From: Azadirachta indica | Taxonomy: Eukaryota > Streptophyta > Magnoliopsida > Sapindales > Meliaceae | Length of the DNA stretch: 64,000 bases | NCBI GenBank assembly: GCA_022749755.1 | Contig: CM040441.1 | Location: 1,988,741-2,052,740, forward strand | Direction: 5' to 3' | In this document: positions 50,542 to 61,077 of the stretch, in pieces | Layout of the letters: every line of letters begins with the position of its first letter | Position numbering within the stretch: position 1 is the stretch's first letter | The notes under the pieces: model-generated | Told to the model about the DNA's origin: nothing | Database searches by the model: none | The model's input: the letters and a program-made list of their open reading frames with translations, nothing else | Translations under genes and position numbers: made by a program

Positions 50542-51054
50542 AAGATGGTGTGTATATATAGCATATAGCATATTAGCATATTAGTTGGTAAAAGTTGTAC
50601 CAACGGATCAATAAGCAAATATATATATAAATATATATAATTAATGTAACAGTTTATATGTACCGCATATTGTTCTTTTTCTTTTTAATGTATAAGTACT
50701 AATTTGACTGATATATAAAATAAAAAGATTCAAAGTACCAATTATAATTATATCATTCATTGAATTATTCTTAAAATGATTCAAATGATTGATGAGTTAC
50801 TTCAATTTTGGACATAACTTTAGTTTTAAAGAATTCCTAGTTTTCAATTCCATTCATTTAATATTTCATGCTAATTTAAATTGATCAATAGGTAATAATA
50901 TTTTTCTTTCGAGACATTGGCAATAACCAATGATAGACCATTGTTTACCAACTCATATTTATGTTATCAATGTATATTTCCAATGTTGCCAAACATATAT
51001 GTCCTAAGAAAGTAAATAAAATATTGGAGAAAATTAAAGTAATTAAAGGTTTTT
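50542..51054. other. AT-rich end of inverted-repeat spacer
   Basis: Nothing recognised other than TATA-rich runs at 50,560-50,645. Confidence 0.55.
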
Positions 51055-51275
51055 ATATGGATACCTTTATAAAAGCAAAAAATCTTTAGATCAAGATTCT
51101 TACACAGATAAAGTTCAACGTTTTTTATACACATTTCCTTCTCTTTCACTGTAGATGACATGATCATTAAAAATTAATAATTTAAGAAATTTAAACCAAG
51201 CAAAATCATAAATCTTGAACACATCTTCTGTACTTAATATAACCTTTGGTGACAAGGGTTTGAGACAAAAAGAAT
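51055..51275 (-). pseudogene. Old LRR-XII kinase relic, right arm
   Basis: Mirror of 46,030-46,291. TAACCTTTGGTGACAAGGG at about 51,240 is the complement of the decayed exon 1 end, followed by intron-like DNA and the exon 2 start region (CTTCTCTTTCACTGTAGATG, about 51,138-51,157). It carries the single copy of the unit duplicated in the left arm. Confidence 0.58.
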
Positions 51276-51324
51276 CTTGAAAGTTAATAAAAGAGAAAAT
51301 TAAAAGAAAAATAGAAAAATACCA

Positions 51325-52190
51325 ATTTTCCCCCAATTACACTTTACCTCACCATCCTCAAAATTTGATTCTTAATCATTAGTAGTTTCTGTCATTTGAC
51401 ATATTTACCCCTAATTAAATTAATATCTCATTTTATTTTTTTTCTTTTTCATCTAGTTTCTTTCTCCACCTCCGACAAAGTAATTTTATATTTTTTCCTT
51501 TTCTTTTTATTTCTTTTCTTTTTCCACCTCTTACAAAGCAATTTTTTTTTTTTTTTTTTTACATTTTTTTTTGGTTTCACGGCCAAGTATGAAAAATAGA
51601 TAAGTACAAAATTAATAAAATTTTAAAACTGTTTATAAAATTCATACCCAATCAACCAAACCTGCAATCCATTTTTTTAGTTTTATGACAAAATACAGTC
51701 ACCATTTCAAATTAATACATAACGAAATAATTATAGAATCAAATAATTAATCCCTAAAACTAATCCTAAATCTAAAGCTTCTAAATTAATGCTCATAATT
51801 AGCCCTAAAAAATATTTTTTTCATCTTTGACTACCACGCACACTATGCAGATTGTATACGACTAATTATGAGCGTTAATTGTTAAAGTTTTAGATCTACA
51901 ATTAGTTTAGGGAATAATTATATGATTTTATAATTATTTTGTTATGTATTAATTTGAAACCGATAAAATGGATTACAAGTTTGATCCATTGTTTGAATTT
52001 TATTCAAAATTTTCATATTATATTAATTTTGTATTTATCTATTTTTTAAATAACAAAACTACTGACAACTAAGAATTAAATTTTGAGGATAGGGAGGTAA
52101 AGTATAATTTTGAAACAACAGGGAGGTAAGTGGTTAAATTGAAATAAATTAGGAGAAAATTTGATATTTTTTCAAGTAAAATTGACAATC
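51325..52190. mobile_element. Foldback element, right arm
   Basis: Mirror copy of 45,068-46,010. The central palindrome is 51,708-51,802 against 51,862-51,957, again with a ~59-nt loop. It includes a pure pyrimidine/T-rich block at 51,420-51,570. Confidence 0.65.
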
Positions 52191-52506
52191 AAGATAGTTA
52201 GAGATAATTTGTATTTAAATATTAAAAGAAGATTGCATCAGTGTGTGAATACCTTGAAAAATAAAAATCTTAATTTGAGGTCCTTGCACATATGAAGCCT
52301 CAGATCAACTCGTTTTACAAGTAAAGTCTTTTAACAACCAAAGTCTTTCAAAGTCAATATCTGCTAAAATGAATGCTTAATTTACGTGATATTTGCGATA
52401 GTAATTGATTTTTATGTAGATTTGCATGGTACCATAGTTGATACGATGATGTATATATAAACGGCGAGAATTATATTAAATAATTAAATATTATTATTTA
52501 GACACT

Positions 52507-53218
52507 TAGCGGTTGTTTTTTTTTTTTTTTTTACTGAAATCTGAATATAATTATTCAAATATTTAAAAATTCTTTATTTTTTAACTTATGTTTGAATATT
52601 CGCTAAAAACATCTTAATATAATTAAGTTAAAAATTTTGACTTAAATTTGAATGAACAAATGTCTGAATATTTTAATATTTTTTTTTTTTTAAAAAATAT
52701 CCCTATTTTATTAAATTATTTACTTACAAAATTAAAACCCTAATTAACTATTTTTAACGGATCACTTCTTTACTATGAGTCTCCTCTACTTGTCTTTTTA
52801 ATCTTACTTATTTTTTACTTTAATTATTGCAATAAATTTATATGTTTACATAATTAAAAATATATTATAATATGACTTATTATTTTTATTTAATTTTTAT
52901 TGATATTTATATCATCGATTAATTTTTTAAGAAAAAATATGTCAAGCATATAAATAATATACATACTAATAAAATTTATTAATTTTTTATATATTATTTA
53001 TTAATATAATCAAAATTATTTAGATATAAGTATTATTATTTAAAAGGTTATATATGTCAAAATATTAATTTTCAAACTTTTATTTTGTCAAAACAAATAA
53101 CTTGATACTTATTTTCAGATATTTTAAAATAAAAATAAACATATTATTCAAATTTATATTTCAGTTAAATTTATATTTTAGTCATGTTCAAAGTTCAGAT
53201 AAAAAAAAACAAACGCTA
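52507..53218. mobile_element. Non-autonomous TIR DNA element (TAGCG family), right arm
   Basis: 712 bp, with TAGCGGTTGTTTTTTTT at the left and TAGCGTTTGTTTTTTTT (opposite strand) at the right. The ends are cleaner than in the left-arm copy. No ORF. Confidence 0.65.
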
Positions 53219-53972
53219 CGTTATTCTTGAGTTTGAAATTTTAATGTAATAATTTATAATATGATATTAGAATAATTTCAATTTCATGATTTTATTCAAA
53301 TCTTTGAACATTAAATATAATTAATTAGATTGAGATAACAAGCCAATTAAATAAATCAAGTTTATATGTGTTGATATCAAACTTCGCGACCTGATATTAA
53401 TTAGTGAACTGTTTTATGTTGTGGAAAAAAATGTCTTTTCTTTAATAGTTTATTTTTATATATTTTTAACCCCTTAAATTATTTATTTTAATGAAATTTT
53501 TATTAAGGATGGCTCAATAATTTGAGCTTATTCAAACTCTAGTTGTCTAGTTTGAATTGCAAAGAGATTTATGGGCTAATGTTGGGATATGGGACTTTTT
53601 TTTTTTTATGTCGGGTCCTCCTTCTGTAATATAGGTCTGATTAACTTATTTTGCTAACTTATCAAGAAAATGGCAAACCAGATGTTCGAATATATAAGAG
53701 AATTGTTAAACTATTATGCCACATACTTTATAATAAAGTTTTCTATCATAATTAAAATTATTTTATAAATGATCACTATATAAAGGATATAGTGAGCAAT
53801 GGATAGAAATAAGCAACATCTCCCATGAAAATGGAGTTGTCTACATTAATTATTCTAGAATTTATAAACCAAAAAGGAGAAAAAAAAAAATCTTTACACT
53901 CTAGCACTAAAATTATTTGTTGCATGGATTAAAGTTTATTATCGATGAAACAAAAGAAAATTAATTTAGACT

Positions 53973-56900
53973 TCACATTCTTATTTTTCTTCCACCTTCA
54001 ATAGCTCTAAGCAATGTGTCTCTAATTTTTAAAAGTCTATTAACAATATCTTTAGCGTTGACCCCATACTCTGGTGATTCTGAAGTACACGTCATAGCCA
54101 GATTCAAGACAGATGACAAACATTGCTCCTTTGCAGCAAAACGTTCATCATCTCTTCTCAGAAAACTTTTGTCCACAAGTTCCATCACTGAGTTGTGTAA
54201 CAAGTGACTAACCCAACTCTTCAAGCTCATTTCTCCCGTAAAGAATTTGTCTGTGGGTTTAATCCCAGTAAATGTTTCCATCAATGTAATCCCATAACTG
54301 TAAATGTCACCTTTGATCGACACTTTTCCTTCTCTTCCATACTCTGTGGATAACATGAAGATCACAAAAAGTGAATAATTTAGAAAATTTTAATTAATAA
54401 ATACAAATCCAGAATATATAACAAACCTGGTGCCACATAACCTATTGTGGCAAGGGTTTGTGTTTGCATCATAGACTGATCTTCTCCGGTTAAGAGCTTT
54501 GCAATGCCAAAATCACTCAAATGAGCAACCATGTTTTCGTCTAACAATATGTTGCCGGGCTTTATATCATAGTGAACTATAGGAGTCGGATAGCCAAAGT
54601 GAAGATACTCCAACGCTGATGCAACATCTATCATAATGCTCAACCTCTGAAAAATATCTAAAATGCAGCTGTTAGAATGCAAATGCTTCTCCAAGCTCCC
54701 ATTTGGCATGTATTTTAACACCAATATTTTAACATCATCATTTGAACAACTGCTGATGATTCTGACAAGGTTTCGATGACGAATGCTTTTCATCACCTCA
54801 CATTCTGCATCAAAACTTTTCAATGCTCCTTCAAATTGCAAGTGAAACACCTTTACTGCAACCTCCATCCCATCCTGAAATCTTGCCTTGTATACAGAAC
54901 CAAAACTTCCTATGCCAATCAGATTGCTTTCACTAAGTCTCTCAGTTGCTCTGAAGAGTTCTAGGTATGAGAATCTTCTCCTCGTTTCTTGTGGTGACAT
55001 TTTATCATGAGTTGGGAATTCTGTACTTCTTTTCCGGCATGTAGATACCAAAACAAATCCAAGTGACAATATGAATGCAGTACTCAATGGCAAAACAATC
55101 TCTAAAACAAGAACCTTTTTCTTGGATTTTCCATGAGTACTAATTTTTCTATTTCTGCATGGTGGGACTTGTAGATCAGGTGAACCACACAGTAAATCAT
55201 TTCCTGTAAATGATTTAGCCGCGAAGTTTCCCAAAAGACCCTCCTCTAGGAATTTCGCCTTCCAATTTGTTGAAAGATAGATTTAAATGTTCAAGATACA
55301 AGAGTTTCTCCATGGATTTAGGAATAACACCAGAGAGATTATTGTTGGAAAAATCCAAGGACTTCAAGCTTATCAATTCACCAAATGTTTCAGGGATTGG
55401 ACCTCTCAATCTATTATGTGCTAGGGACAAAAGCTGTAGGTCTTTTAGGCCGAAAATTGTGGTCGGAATATACCCTGAGAAAAGATTGTTTGATAAATTC
55501 ATCTCTACCACAACCTTTGAATTTCCTATTTCTTTTGGTAGAGGTCACGTCAAAGAATTTGATGAGAAGTCAAAGGATAAGATGTCTTTGAGGGTCCAGA
55601 AAGTGGAAGGTATAGAAGTTAACGCATTGCAACCTAACGAGAGTATCCTTAGAGTTGAGAGATTACCCATGCATGAAGGAATCGATCCAGAAAACTTGTT
55701 ATAATCTAATTTGACTTCAAAGAGCGCAGGCAAATGACAAAGATTTTTTGGGATTGATCCTTGTAATTTATTGAATTGAAGAAATAGGCCTTGGAGTTTC
55801 CGCAGCCTGACCAGTGACTGGAATCGATCCATTCAATTCATTGTTTCCCAAACTTAAGGTTATTAAGTTGACTAGGTTGCCAATTTCATCAGGGATGCTA
55901 CCGCTAATGTTACAATTATATATATAAATTCTTTTCAAAGAAGTAGAAAAATTGCCTATGGAGCTTGGAAGGATGCCATTTAGTGGATTTCCATGTAAGC
56001 CTAGCACCTCTAAATTGTTGCAATTTGTCAAGGAGGAAAGAAAGCTCAATTCTGTATTTGAAGATGTCAAGTAGTTATTAGCTAAGAACAGCCACTTGAG
56101 GTTTCTTAAATTGCCCAACGAGTTAGGAATGAAACCTGAAAAAGAGTTCCCACCCATCTCTAAAACAGAAAGTTTAGAAGAGTTCAAGATGAAACTAGGA
56201 ATTGGTCAACTGAAATTATTATTTGCCAAGTAAAGTTGTTCAATATTGGGAAGTCCAAGGTCTATGCTTGATGGAAGACGTCCCGTGAAATTATTAATAT
56301 GGAGGCCAAATATTTTCATTCTCGACATGTTGAACATTGTAGCTGGGACAACACCAGTTAGGCTATTTTTTGCAACTAACAAAGCCTCTAGAGTATAAAG
56401 ATTGCCGATTTCATACGGTATCTCACCTACAAGTATGCAATCTAAATTACTTGCAAACTCTTCCAAATTCTGTAATTAAGTATTGTAGAAAGAAGTATAC
56501 ATATACATATATAAATACCTATGAAGTTGTTAGAAGCAAGATTTATTGTTTTGGCTGAGGTCAAGTTCCCAATGTCTATTGGTATTCGTCCCGTGAATTG
56601 ATTTTCAGACATGTATAATCCTTCAAGAAAAGGAAGATGATACTGAGACATGTCGTCAGGTAACCTACCTGCCGGGTTTTTTGTTGAAAAAGACATAGTT
56701 GATATAGAAGAAAGATTGAAGACTGATGAGGGTATGGTTCCGGTTAGCTGATTGTTCCTCAGAGATAACACCTTCAATCCAGTTAGACATCCTAGCTCTT
56801 GTGAAATTTCACCTGCGTAAAACAAATTTTTATTCCGATATCATAGGACAGGAGAAAGAGACACCAAGTAGATAAGTTAACAGAAAAAAAAAAAAAAAAA

Positions 56901-57648
56901 TCACATGATCTATGTACCTAAACTCTATGAACATACCTCGGAGTGTGTTGTAGCCAAGATATAATCTCCTAAGATTAGTTAAGTTCCCGATTTCTTTTGG
57001 TATGGCTCCTGAGAAATTATTTACAGACAAGGATAAATCTACAAGCTGTTTGCACTCCGATAAAGTGGATGGTATTTCGCCATGGAACATGTTTCCACCT
57101 AAATAAAGGCCTTGTAGAAATGGAGAGTAATTGCAAATATTTGTTGGGGGCTCGCCAGTTAGGCTATTATTAGTAAAAGCCAGAGATAGTAAAAGCTAGA
57201 GATAGCAATGAGGATACATTGTGAAAAGGAGGGAAAGATCCGAATAGTTGGTTGCCGGAGAGATGAAGTACTCTCAACGTACGAACGCTGAAAATGAAGG
57301 AATGGTACAGGAAAGCCGGTTATGACTAAGGGCAAGTGTTTGCAATGAAGAAAGATTTCCGATTTGAAAAGGAATGCTACCTGCAAGATTCAGACCAGAA
57401 ATATTCAAGCTGGTCACTCTATGTTGGATTTTATCAAAAGTAATGCCAGTCCAATTACAGACAAAGGTACTTGTGTTCCAATATTCGGCCAAGAAATTGG
57501 TTGGATCACGAGTTATGTGAGCTTTCAAGGCAAGAAGAGCATCTTTGTCTGCTGTAATACTGTTGGTTTCCGCTGTAATAATGAAGGGGTGAATCAGACA
57601 ATGGACGAAGAAAAGCATGAGCGCAAAAATAGAAGGATTTGTCATCAT
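53973..57648 (-). pseudogene. LRR subfamily XII receptor-like kinase (FLS2/EFR/Xa21 type), pseudogene
   Basis: The gene order is complete: ATG at 57,648, signal peptide (LMLFFVHCLIHPFIITA), LRRNT (ADKDALLALKAHI, FVCNWTGI), about 20 LRRs, membrane span (VLVLEIVLPLSTAFILSLGF), then kinase with [26 protein letters not shown] and SDFGIAKLL. Exons by splice sites: 57,648-56,937; 56,812-56,519; 56,426-54,427; 54,343-53,973. The introns are 124, 92 and 83 nt, all GT-AG. Only the last is the usual intron of this family. Lesions: frameshift at about 57,296; 16-bp duplication at 57,172; TGA at 56,208-56,206; frameshift at about 55,815; TGA at 55,547-55,545; frameshift at about 55,235. The span and whole kinase from about 55,234 to the stop are open. 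HYD replaces HRD, so it is a non-RD kinase. The encoded family senses microbial patterns at the plasma membrane; this copy cannot make the full receptor. Confidence 0.9.
57172..57203 (-). repeat. 16-bp frameshifting tandem duplication
   Basis: AGTAAAAGCCAGAGAT is followed at once by AGTAAAAGCTAGAGAT. Sixteen is not a multiple of three, so the duplication shifts the LRR reading frame of the receptor kinase. Removing either unit would restore continuity from LSLAFT to NNSLTGEPP. Confidence 0.85.
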
Positions 57649-57690
57649 GAGAACAGAGGTTGAAGTGTCTTGGTAGGGAACGCAAATAGA

Positions 57691-57700
57691 GTATAAATAA
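57691..57700 (-). promoter_or_regulatory. Candidate TATA box of the LRR receptor kinase
   Basis: On the minus strand this reads TTATTTATAC, about 45 bp upstream of the ATG at 57,648. A start site near 57,665 would leave a very short leader. Motif and position only. Confidence 0.35.
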
Positions 57701-57703
57701 CAA

Positions 57704-58129
57704 CGTTACAGTATTAAGTAAATATTGTAAACTTATTTAAAGTGTGATCAGATTTTCAATTATTGTCCTAAACTTTTTACTATTGGAAGTCATGCCAATG
57801 TTGGTTTATAATTAAAAAATTTTCCATCTATTAGAGAATAACTATCAAAATAGTGATCCAATATACGTGGATATTTATTTTATAATTAATTAATATCAAA
57901 AAAATATGGGTAATTTTCAACTTTATCTAGATGAATCCAAACATAAAAAACACCAAACAAAATCTAAAAACATTATTGACTGAATTTTGCCTTTTATTAT
58001 AGAAAAAAAGATGTAAAGGGGTCAACTCCCATGTTGATTTTGGAAGAAAATTTTCTGTTAGTGTGAATTTATGTATGAAAAGAATGAATTTGCATTGTGT
58101 GAATGCCTTAAAAAATCTTTAAATCAGTT
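57704..58129. other. Upstream flank of the receptor kinase
   Basis: AT-rich. No other promoter element can be assigned. Confidence 0.5.
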
Positions 58130-58590
58130 CTTTTTACTACTACTAAAGTCTTTTAACAACCAATTAAGTCTTTCAAAGTCAATATCTAGCTCCAAAATAT
58201 CTGCTTAAGAAAGAAAAAAGAAAATCTTTTTAGATCAAGAACTTGTACTCAGCACAGTCAAACACTTAAACTGATGGACCCATTTATCTAACTTGTCAAG
58301 AATTTCTCTCCCATAAAAATTAATTATTGATAGTAGTTGTCCTTTTATTCTATACTATGTGGATCAAATGAGTTCCACAGTTAAATATATTATCAACAAA
58401 ATTTTTAAAACAAGATCCCTACAAATGACTAATTTTGTAGAAAGTTTAAAATGAAAAGGAAGATATTAAAGGTGGAGCATACCAAGTGCCATCTAACCTA
58501 TATATTGTGGCAAGAGTTTGCGTTCGAATCATAGACTGATCTTCTCCACCTTAGAACTTTGGATGCCAAAATCACTTAAATGAAACTTGT
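58130..58590 (-). pseudogene. Third LRR-XII kinase relic
   Basis: On the minus strand, 58,590-58,488 resembles the end of kinase exon 1: it covers the segment encoding FGIAKLL and the ATIGY.A region, with TAGACTGATCTTCTCC shared exactly with 54,474-54,489. 58,350-58,375 (CTATACTATGTGGATCAAAT) resembles the exon 2 acceptor. 58,130-58,250 resembles DNA found downstream of the other copies (TAGATCAAGA at 58,213 versus 51,089; AAAGTCTTTTAACAACCAA at 58,144 versus 52,323). Most of exon 2 is deleted, and one codon in the activation segment is TAG. Together with the relics in the arms it indicates an original tandem array of at least three kinase genes. Confidence 0.7.
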
Positions 58591-59616
58591 AGAACACAAA
58601 GTAAAGATCTAGTGGAGATGTAAGCCAAAACCTCTAAAAATTCACAAAAACTCTTTCTAGTTTGTCATGTTGTTTGCATTAGTAATATGTATCAATCGAG
58701 CGAGTAATCGAGAAAGAAAGAGAAATCAAGGTTTTGATTTGCGAAAAAGAGAACAAAGAGGAGAAGAGAAATTGATCACCAAAGGAAGTCAACAAATAGA
58801 TTAAACCCAGAGATTCGATGACAAAGCGGTAGATTCAACAACAAAGCAAAGATTTGACAACGAAGACTTTGGATTAGTACAAGTGCGAGTTGGAAAAATA
58901 TTCGAAGACTTAAGAAAAAATTTTGGCCAACTTTTGGGTTTTATGTGAGGGGAGACCAACAAAAAAGAAGAACTGAATGATGTGCTTTAATCTTTATGCA
59001 GTAACTTAAATCCTACAACATCATTTTTCCTTATTTCCAACCAATAAATTCAGCAAACGACATTATTTTAAAGTTAACTATTTTTGTTCGTTCTATCACG
59101 AACAATATATCATAAAATTTTGACATTCTTTTCGTTAAGAAGTTTCTAAAAATGGATCCCAGTTTTAGCAAGCTAGCCTTTGATATTATTACATCAAGCC
59201 ATTATGATAGAAGTCATTTATGTCACAAACTCTTCTATCAAGAAAAACTGTTTTTTGTAGTAGTGAAAGTCATACGTACATACTCTGGTATGAAATTTGA
59301 TGCAAATGAAGTTGCACAACCACACAAAAAAGAGGAGAAACTCACATATAAGGTTAGAGGCAATTAATCATAGTATTTATATGATCCATTAAGCTTGCCA
59401 AGTGGATCAATCACAAGAGGTAGAGCCAATAAATTGCAACTTACCCTAAATAGACTAATTAAAAAGATATGCGATTTAAATACAATTCAAGATACACAAC
59501 ATGAAGAATTAGGCTCAGTGAACATCATTCAAGCAATTAGAGTCCAAGAAGATTAAAATGGGAATGTCTGAAAAATAAAATTCTATCCCCTTTGTGTAAT
59601 TTAAGAATCTTAAATG
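58591..59616. other. Unassigned sequence
   Basis: A purine-rich stretch (58,690-58,890, reiterated GAGAAAGAAAGAG, CAAAGC and TTCAACAAC phrases) is followed by AT-rich DNA. A 71-residue frame at 59,152-59,367 has no recognisable domain. Possibly old transposon DNA. Confidence 0.4.
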
Positions 59617-59729
59617 ATATAATCACTTACATCATACACGTATGATGTAATCGCTTACATCAAAATACGTATGATGTCATTACTTATATCATATACGTAT
59701 GACATCATTGCTTACATTGTTATGTTTGA
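59617..59729. repeat. Palindromic ACGT-centred tandem repeats
   Basis: About four units of 28-36 bp, each built as 'cattacttacatcata-y-ACGT-atgatgt'. Examples are CATCATACACGTATGATG (59,631-59,648) and ATCATATACGTATGACATC (59,688-59,706). Each unit is itself a near-perfect inverted repeat around ACGT, the core of plant bZIP sites. They lie upstream of the Gypsy LTR promoter region. Confidence 0.75.
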
Positions 59730-59816
59730 AAATTTTGTATTTTCAAAAATCATAAAATTTGTATTAATTTGTCAAATTGTTAGGTAGGGTTGTAACAAAG
59801 GATTCCCTTTTTTTAT

Positions 59817-59985
59817 GTGGAAAAGGCCCGTATCAAGAATTATGATTTTACGTATGGACAATTCCTCAATATCTTGTTCATTCGCAACAAAATATTTTCT
59901 TTGTGCGGCGGTAAAAAAAACATGCTTTTTTGGAGAGAGATACTATTTCACCAATTGAGTCACAGGTATCTAACATATTCAAATC
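59817..59985 (+). pseudogene. ycf2: Nuclear insert of chloroplast ycf2 (fragment)
   Basis: The translation contains [20 protein letters not shown], then SLCGGKK, and in the next frame [16 protein letters not shown]. These match the chloroplast Ycf2 protein (a large plastid AAA-type ATPase of the import motor). A frameshift sits in the A-run at about 59,915, where an extra or missing base separates the frames. Only about 55 codons are present, with no plastid promoter, so it is a nuclear plastid DNA scrap (NUPT), not a gene. Confidence 0.8.
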
Positions 59986-60014
59986 AAAATATTTTCTATC
60001 CGAATTTTTCTCCC

Positions 60015-60232
60015 TACCCATAATATCATCTTCTCTTAGATATGTATCTCAACACATGTACTCTTTACCTGCTTATGCATTCATAGCGCAAGATTTTACT
60101 ACTCAAGCTACGTTATATACTCATCACCAATACATCGCAGGATTCATCATGATAGGAGCTTTTGCTCATGGAGCTATATTTTTTATTAGAGATTACAATC
60201 CAAAACAAAATAAGGATAATGTATTGGCACCT
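60015..60232 (+). pseudogene. psaB: Nuclear insert of chloroplast psaB (fragment)
   Basis: One frame reads [20 protein letters not shown], then [27 protein letters not shown] and DNVLA, a segment from the middle of the photosystem I core protein PsaB. Homology ends after NVLA at about 60,232. In plastid genomes psaB is in the large single-copy region and ycf2 in the inverted repeat, so the two scraps were joined outside their native order. Substitutions typical of nuclear decay are present (for example Lys for Glu in NPKQNKDN). Confidence 0.88.
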
Positions 60233-60564
60233 GTGACATTTTCTCTTTGTTTTTGCCTATAAAAAGGCCTTCATTTTTTAAATGAAACAAACAATTTTAA
60301 GTGTTAAGTTATTCCTTACAATTTGTTGCTCTTGAACCTATCATGTTTAATTTCTTATGGCGTTCAAAACAACTAAACTTATCACCTAAATCCTTAAGTA
60401 GTTCTTAAGAATTCTTGATGTAGCATTCGAGCATCAGTAGTCTTGGTTCTTATCTAGATAGGTATCATGTTAAGGCTCAATAAATTTGCGTCTTCAGAAA
60501 ATCTTAGGGTTTGTTACTACATTTGATGTTAGGTTTCATCACACTATTGACAAGGTCTGTATCA
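60233..60564 (+). promoter_or_regulatory. Gypsy 5' LTR, 3' portion with TATA box
   Basis: The primer site at 60,567 fixes the LTR end at TGTATCA (60,564). A strong TATA box, CTATAAAAAGG, lies at 60,257-60,267, giving an expected RNA start near 60,290. The LTR's left end is unknown, because the 3' LTR is outside the window. It may begin upstream of the chloroplast scraps (for example TGTTAGG at about 59,779), in which case the scraps sit in U3. Confidence 0.6.
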
Positions 60565-60566
60565 TT

Positions 60567-60578
60567 TGGTATCAGAGC
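60567..60578 (+). other. Gypsy primer-binding site
   Basis: TGGTATCAGAGC, complementary to the 3' end of initiator tRNA-Met, lies two bases after the LTR end CA at 60,564. Confidence 0.85.
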
Positions 60579-61077
60579 TTTAGTTCTAAGGTAAGTTTAA
60601 GTTATCCTTTTATATCCTTATTATTCATTGCTTCTTCAATTAGAATTCTAAAAATATAAAAAAAAATTGTGGTTGAATTCTTTCTTGACAAGTCCAATTA
60701 GAATTTCTTGTTTTACTTGATTTAGTTTGTTTTTAGTTTGTTCTTTCATTTATAGTTCCTAAAGAAAAAGAAAAAAAAAAGAGAGAATTGTTGTTATCCA
60801 TTATATCCATAACTCCTTAGAGTATTGACCTAATATTCCTTACTCTTGAACCAAAATTGTCATTGCTTGCCTCAATTTCTTAAGAATTGCTTACTAATTC
60901 TTGTGATTTGTTTCAGTTACTTCTCATCTTGAATTGCTATTTCAATTTTGATTACGAGTACGCGAGTATGGTGAGAACATTTGAGTGCTCAAATACAAGA
61001 GTGAGTGAACCTTTATTGAGTGAAACACGTGAAGGAGTGCTTGAGAGGCTTTTAACCTTATTTTGCAGATTTTAAAT

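Larger units (their letters stand above)
51055..54775 (-). repeat. Large inverted repeat, right arm
   Basis: Reverse complement of 42,396-46,291. It starts with TATGGATACC (51,055) and remains collinear to 54,775, where the left arm runs into the gap. The receptor kinase gene continues upstream of 54,775 here, so the duplication itself may be longer than the visible arms. Confidence 0.93.

Noticed and set aside
51396..51599. Phe/Leu-rich frames at 45,713-45,904 and 51,396-51,599
   Set aside because: They come from T/C-rich runs inside the foldback element and have no protein signature.
55267..55704. 145-codon plus-strand frame and several shorter plus-strand frames at 54,016-57,663
   Set aside because: They are antisense shadows of the LRR receptor kinase pseudogene.
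59817..60262. A genuine ycf2 or psaB gene, or plastid origin of the window
   Set aside because: Only about 55-65 codons of each are present, joined out of order and surrounded by nuclear LTR-element sequence; hence a nuclear plastid insertion.
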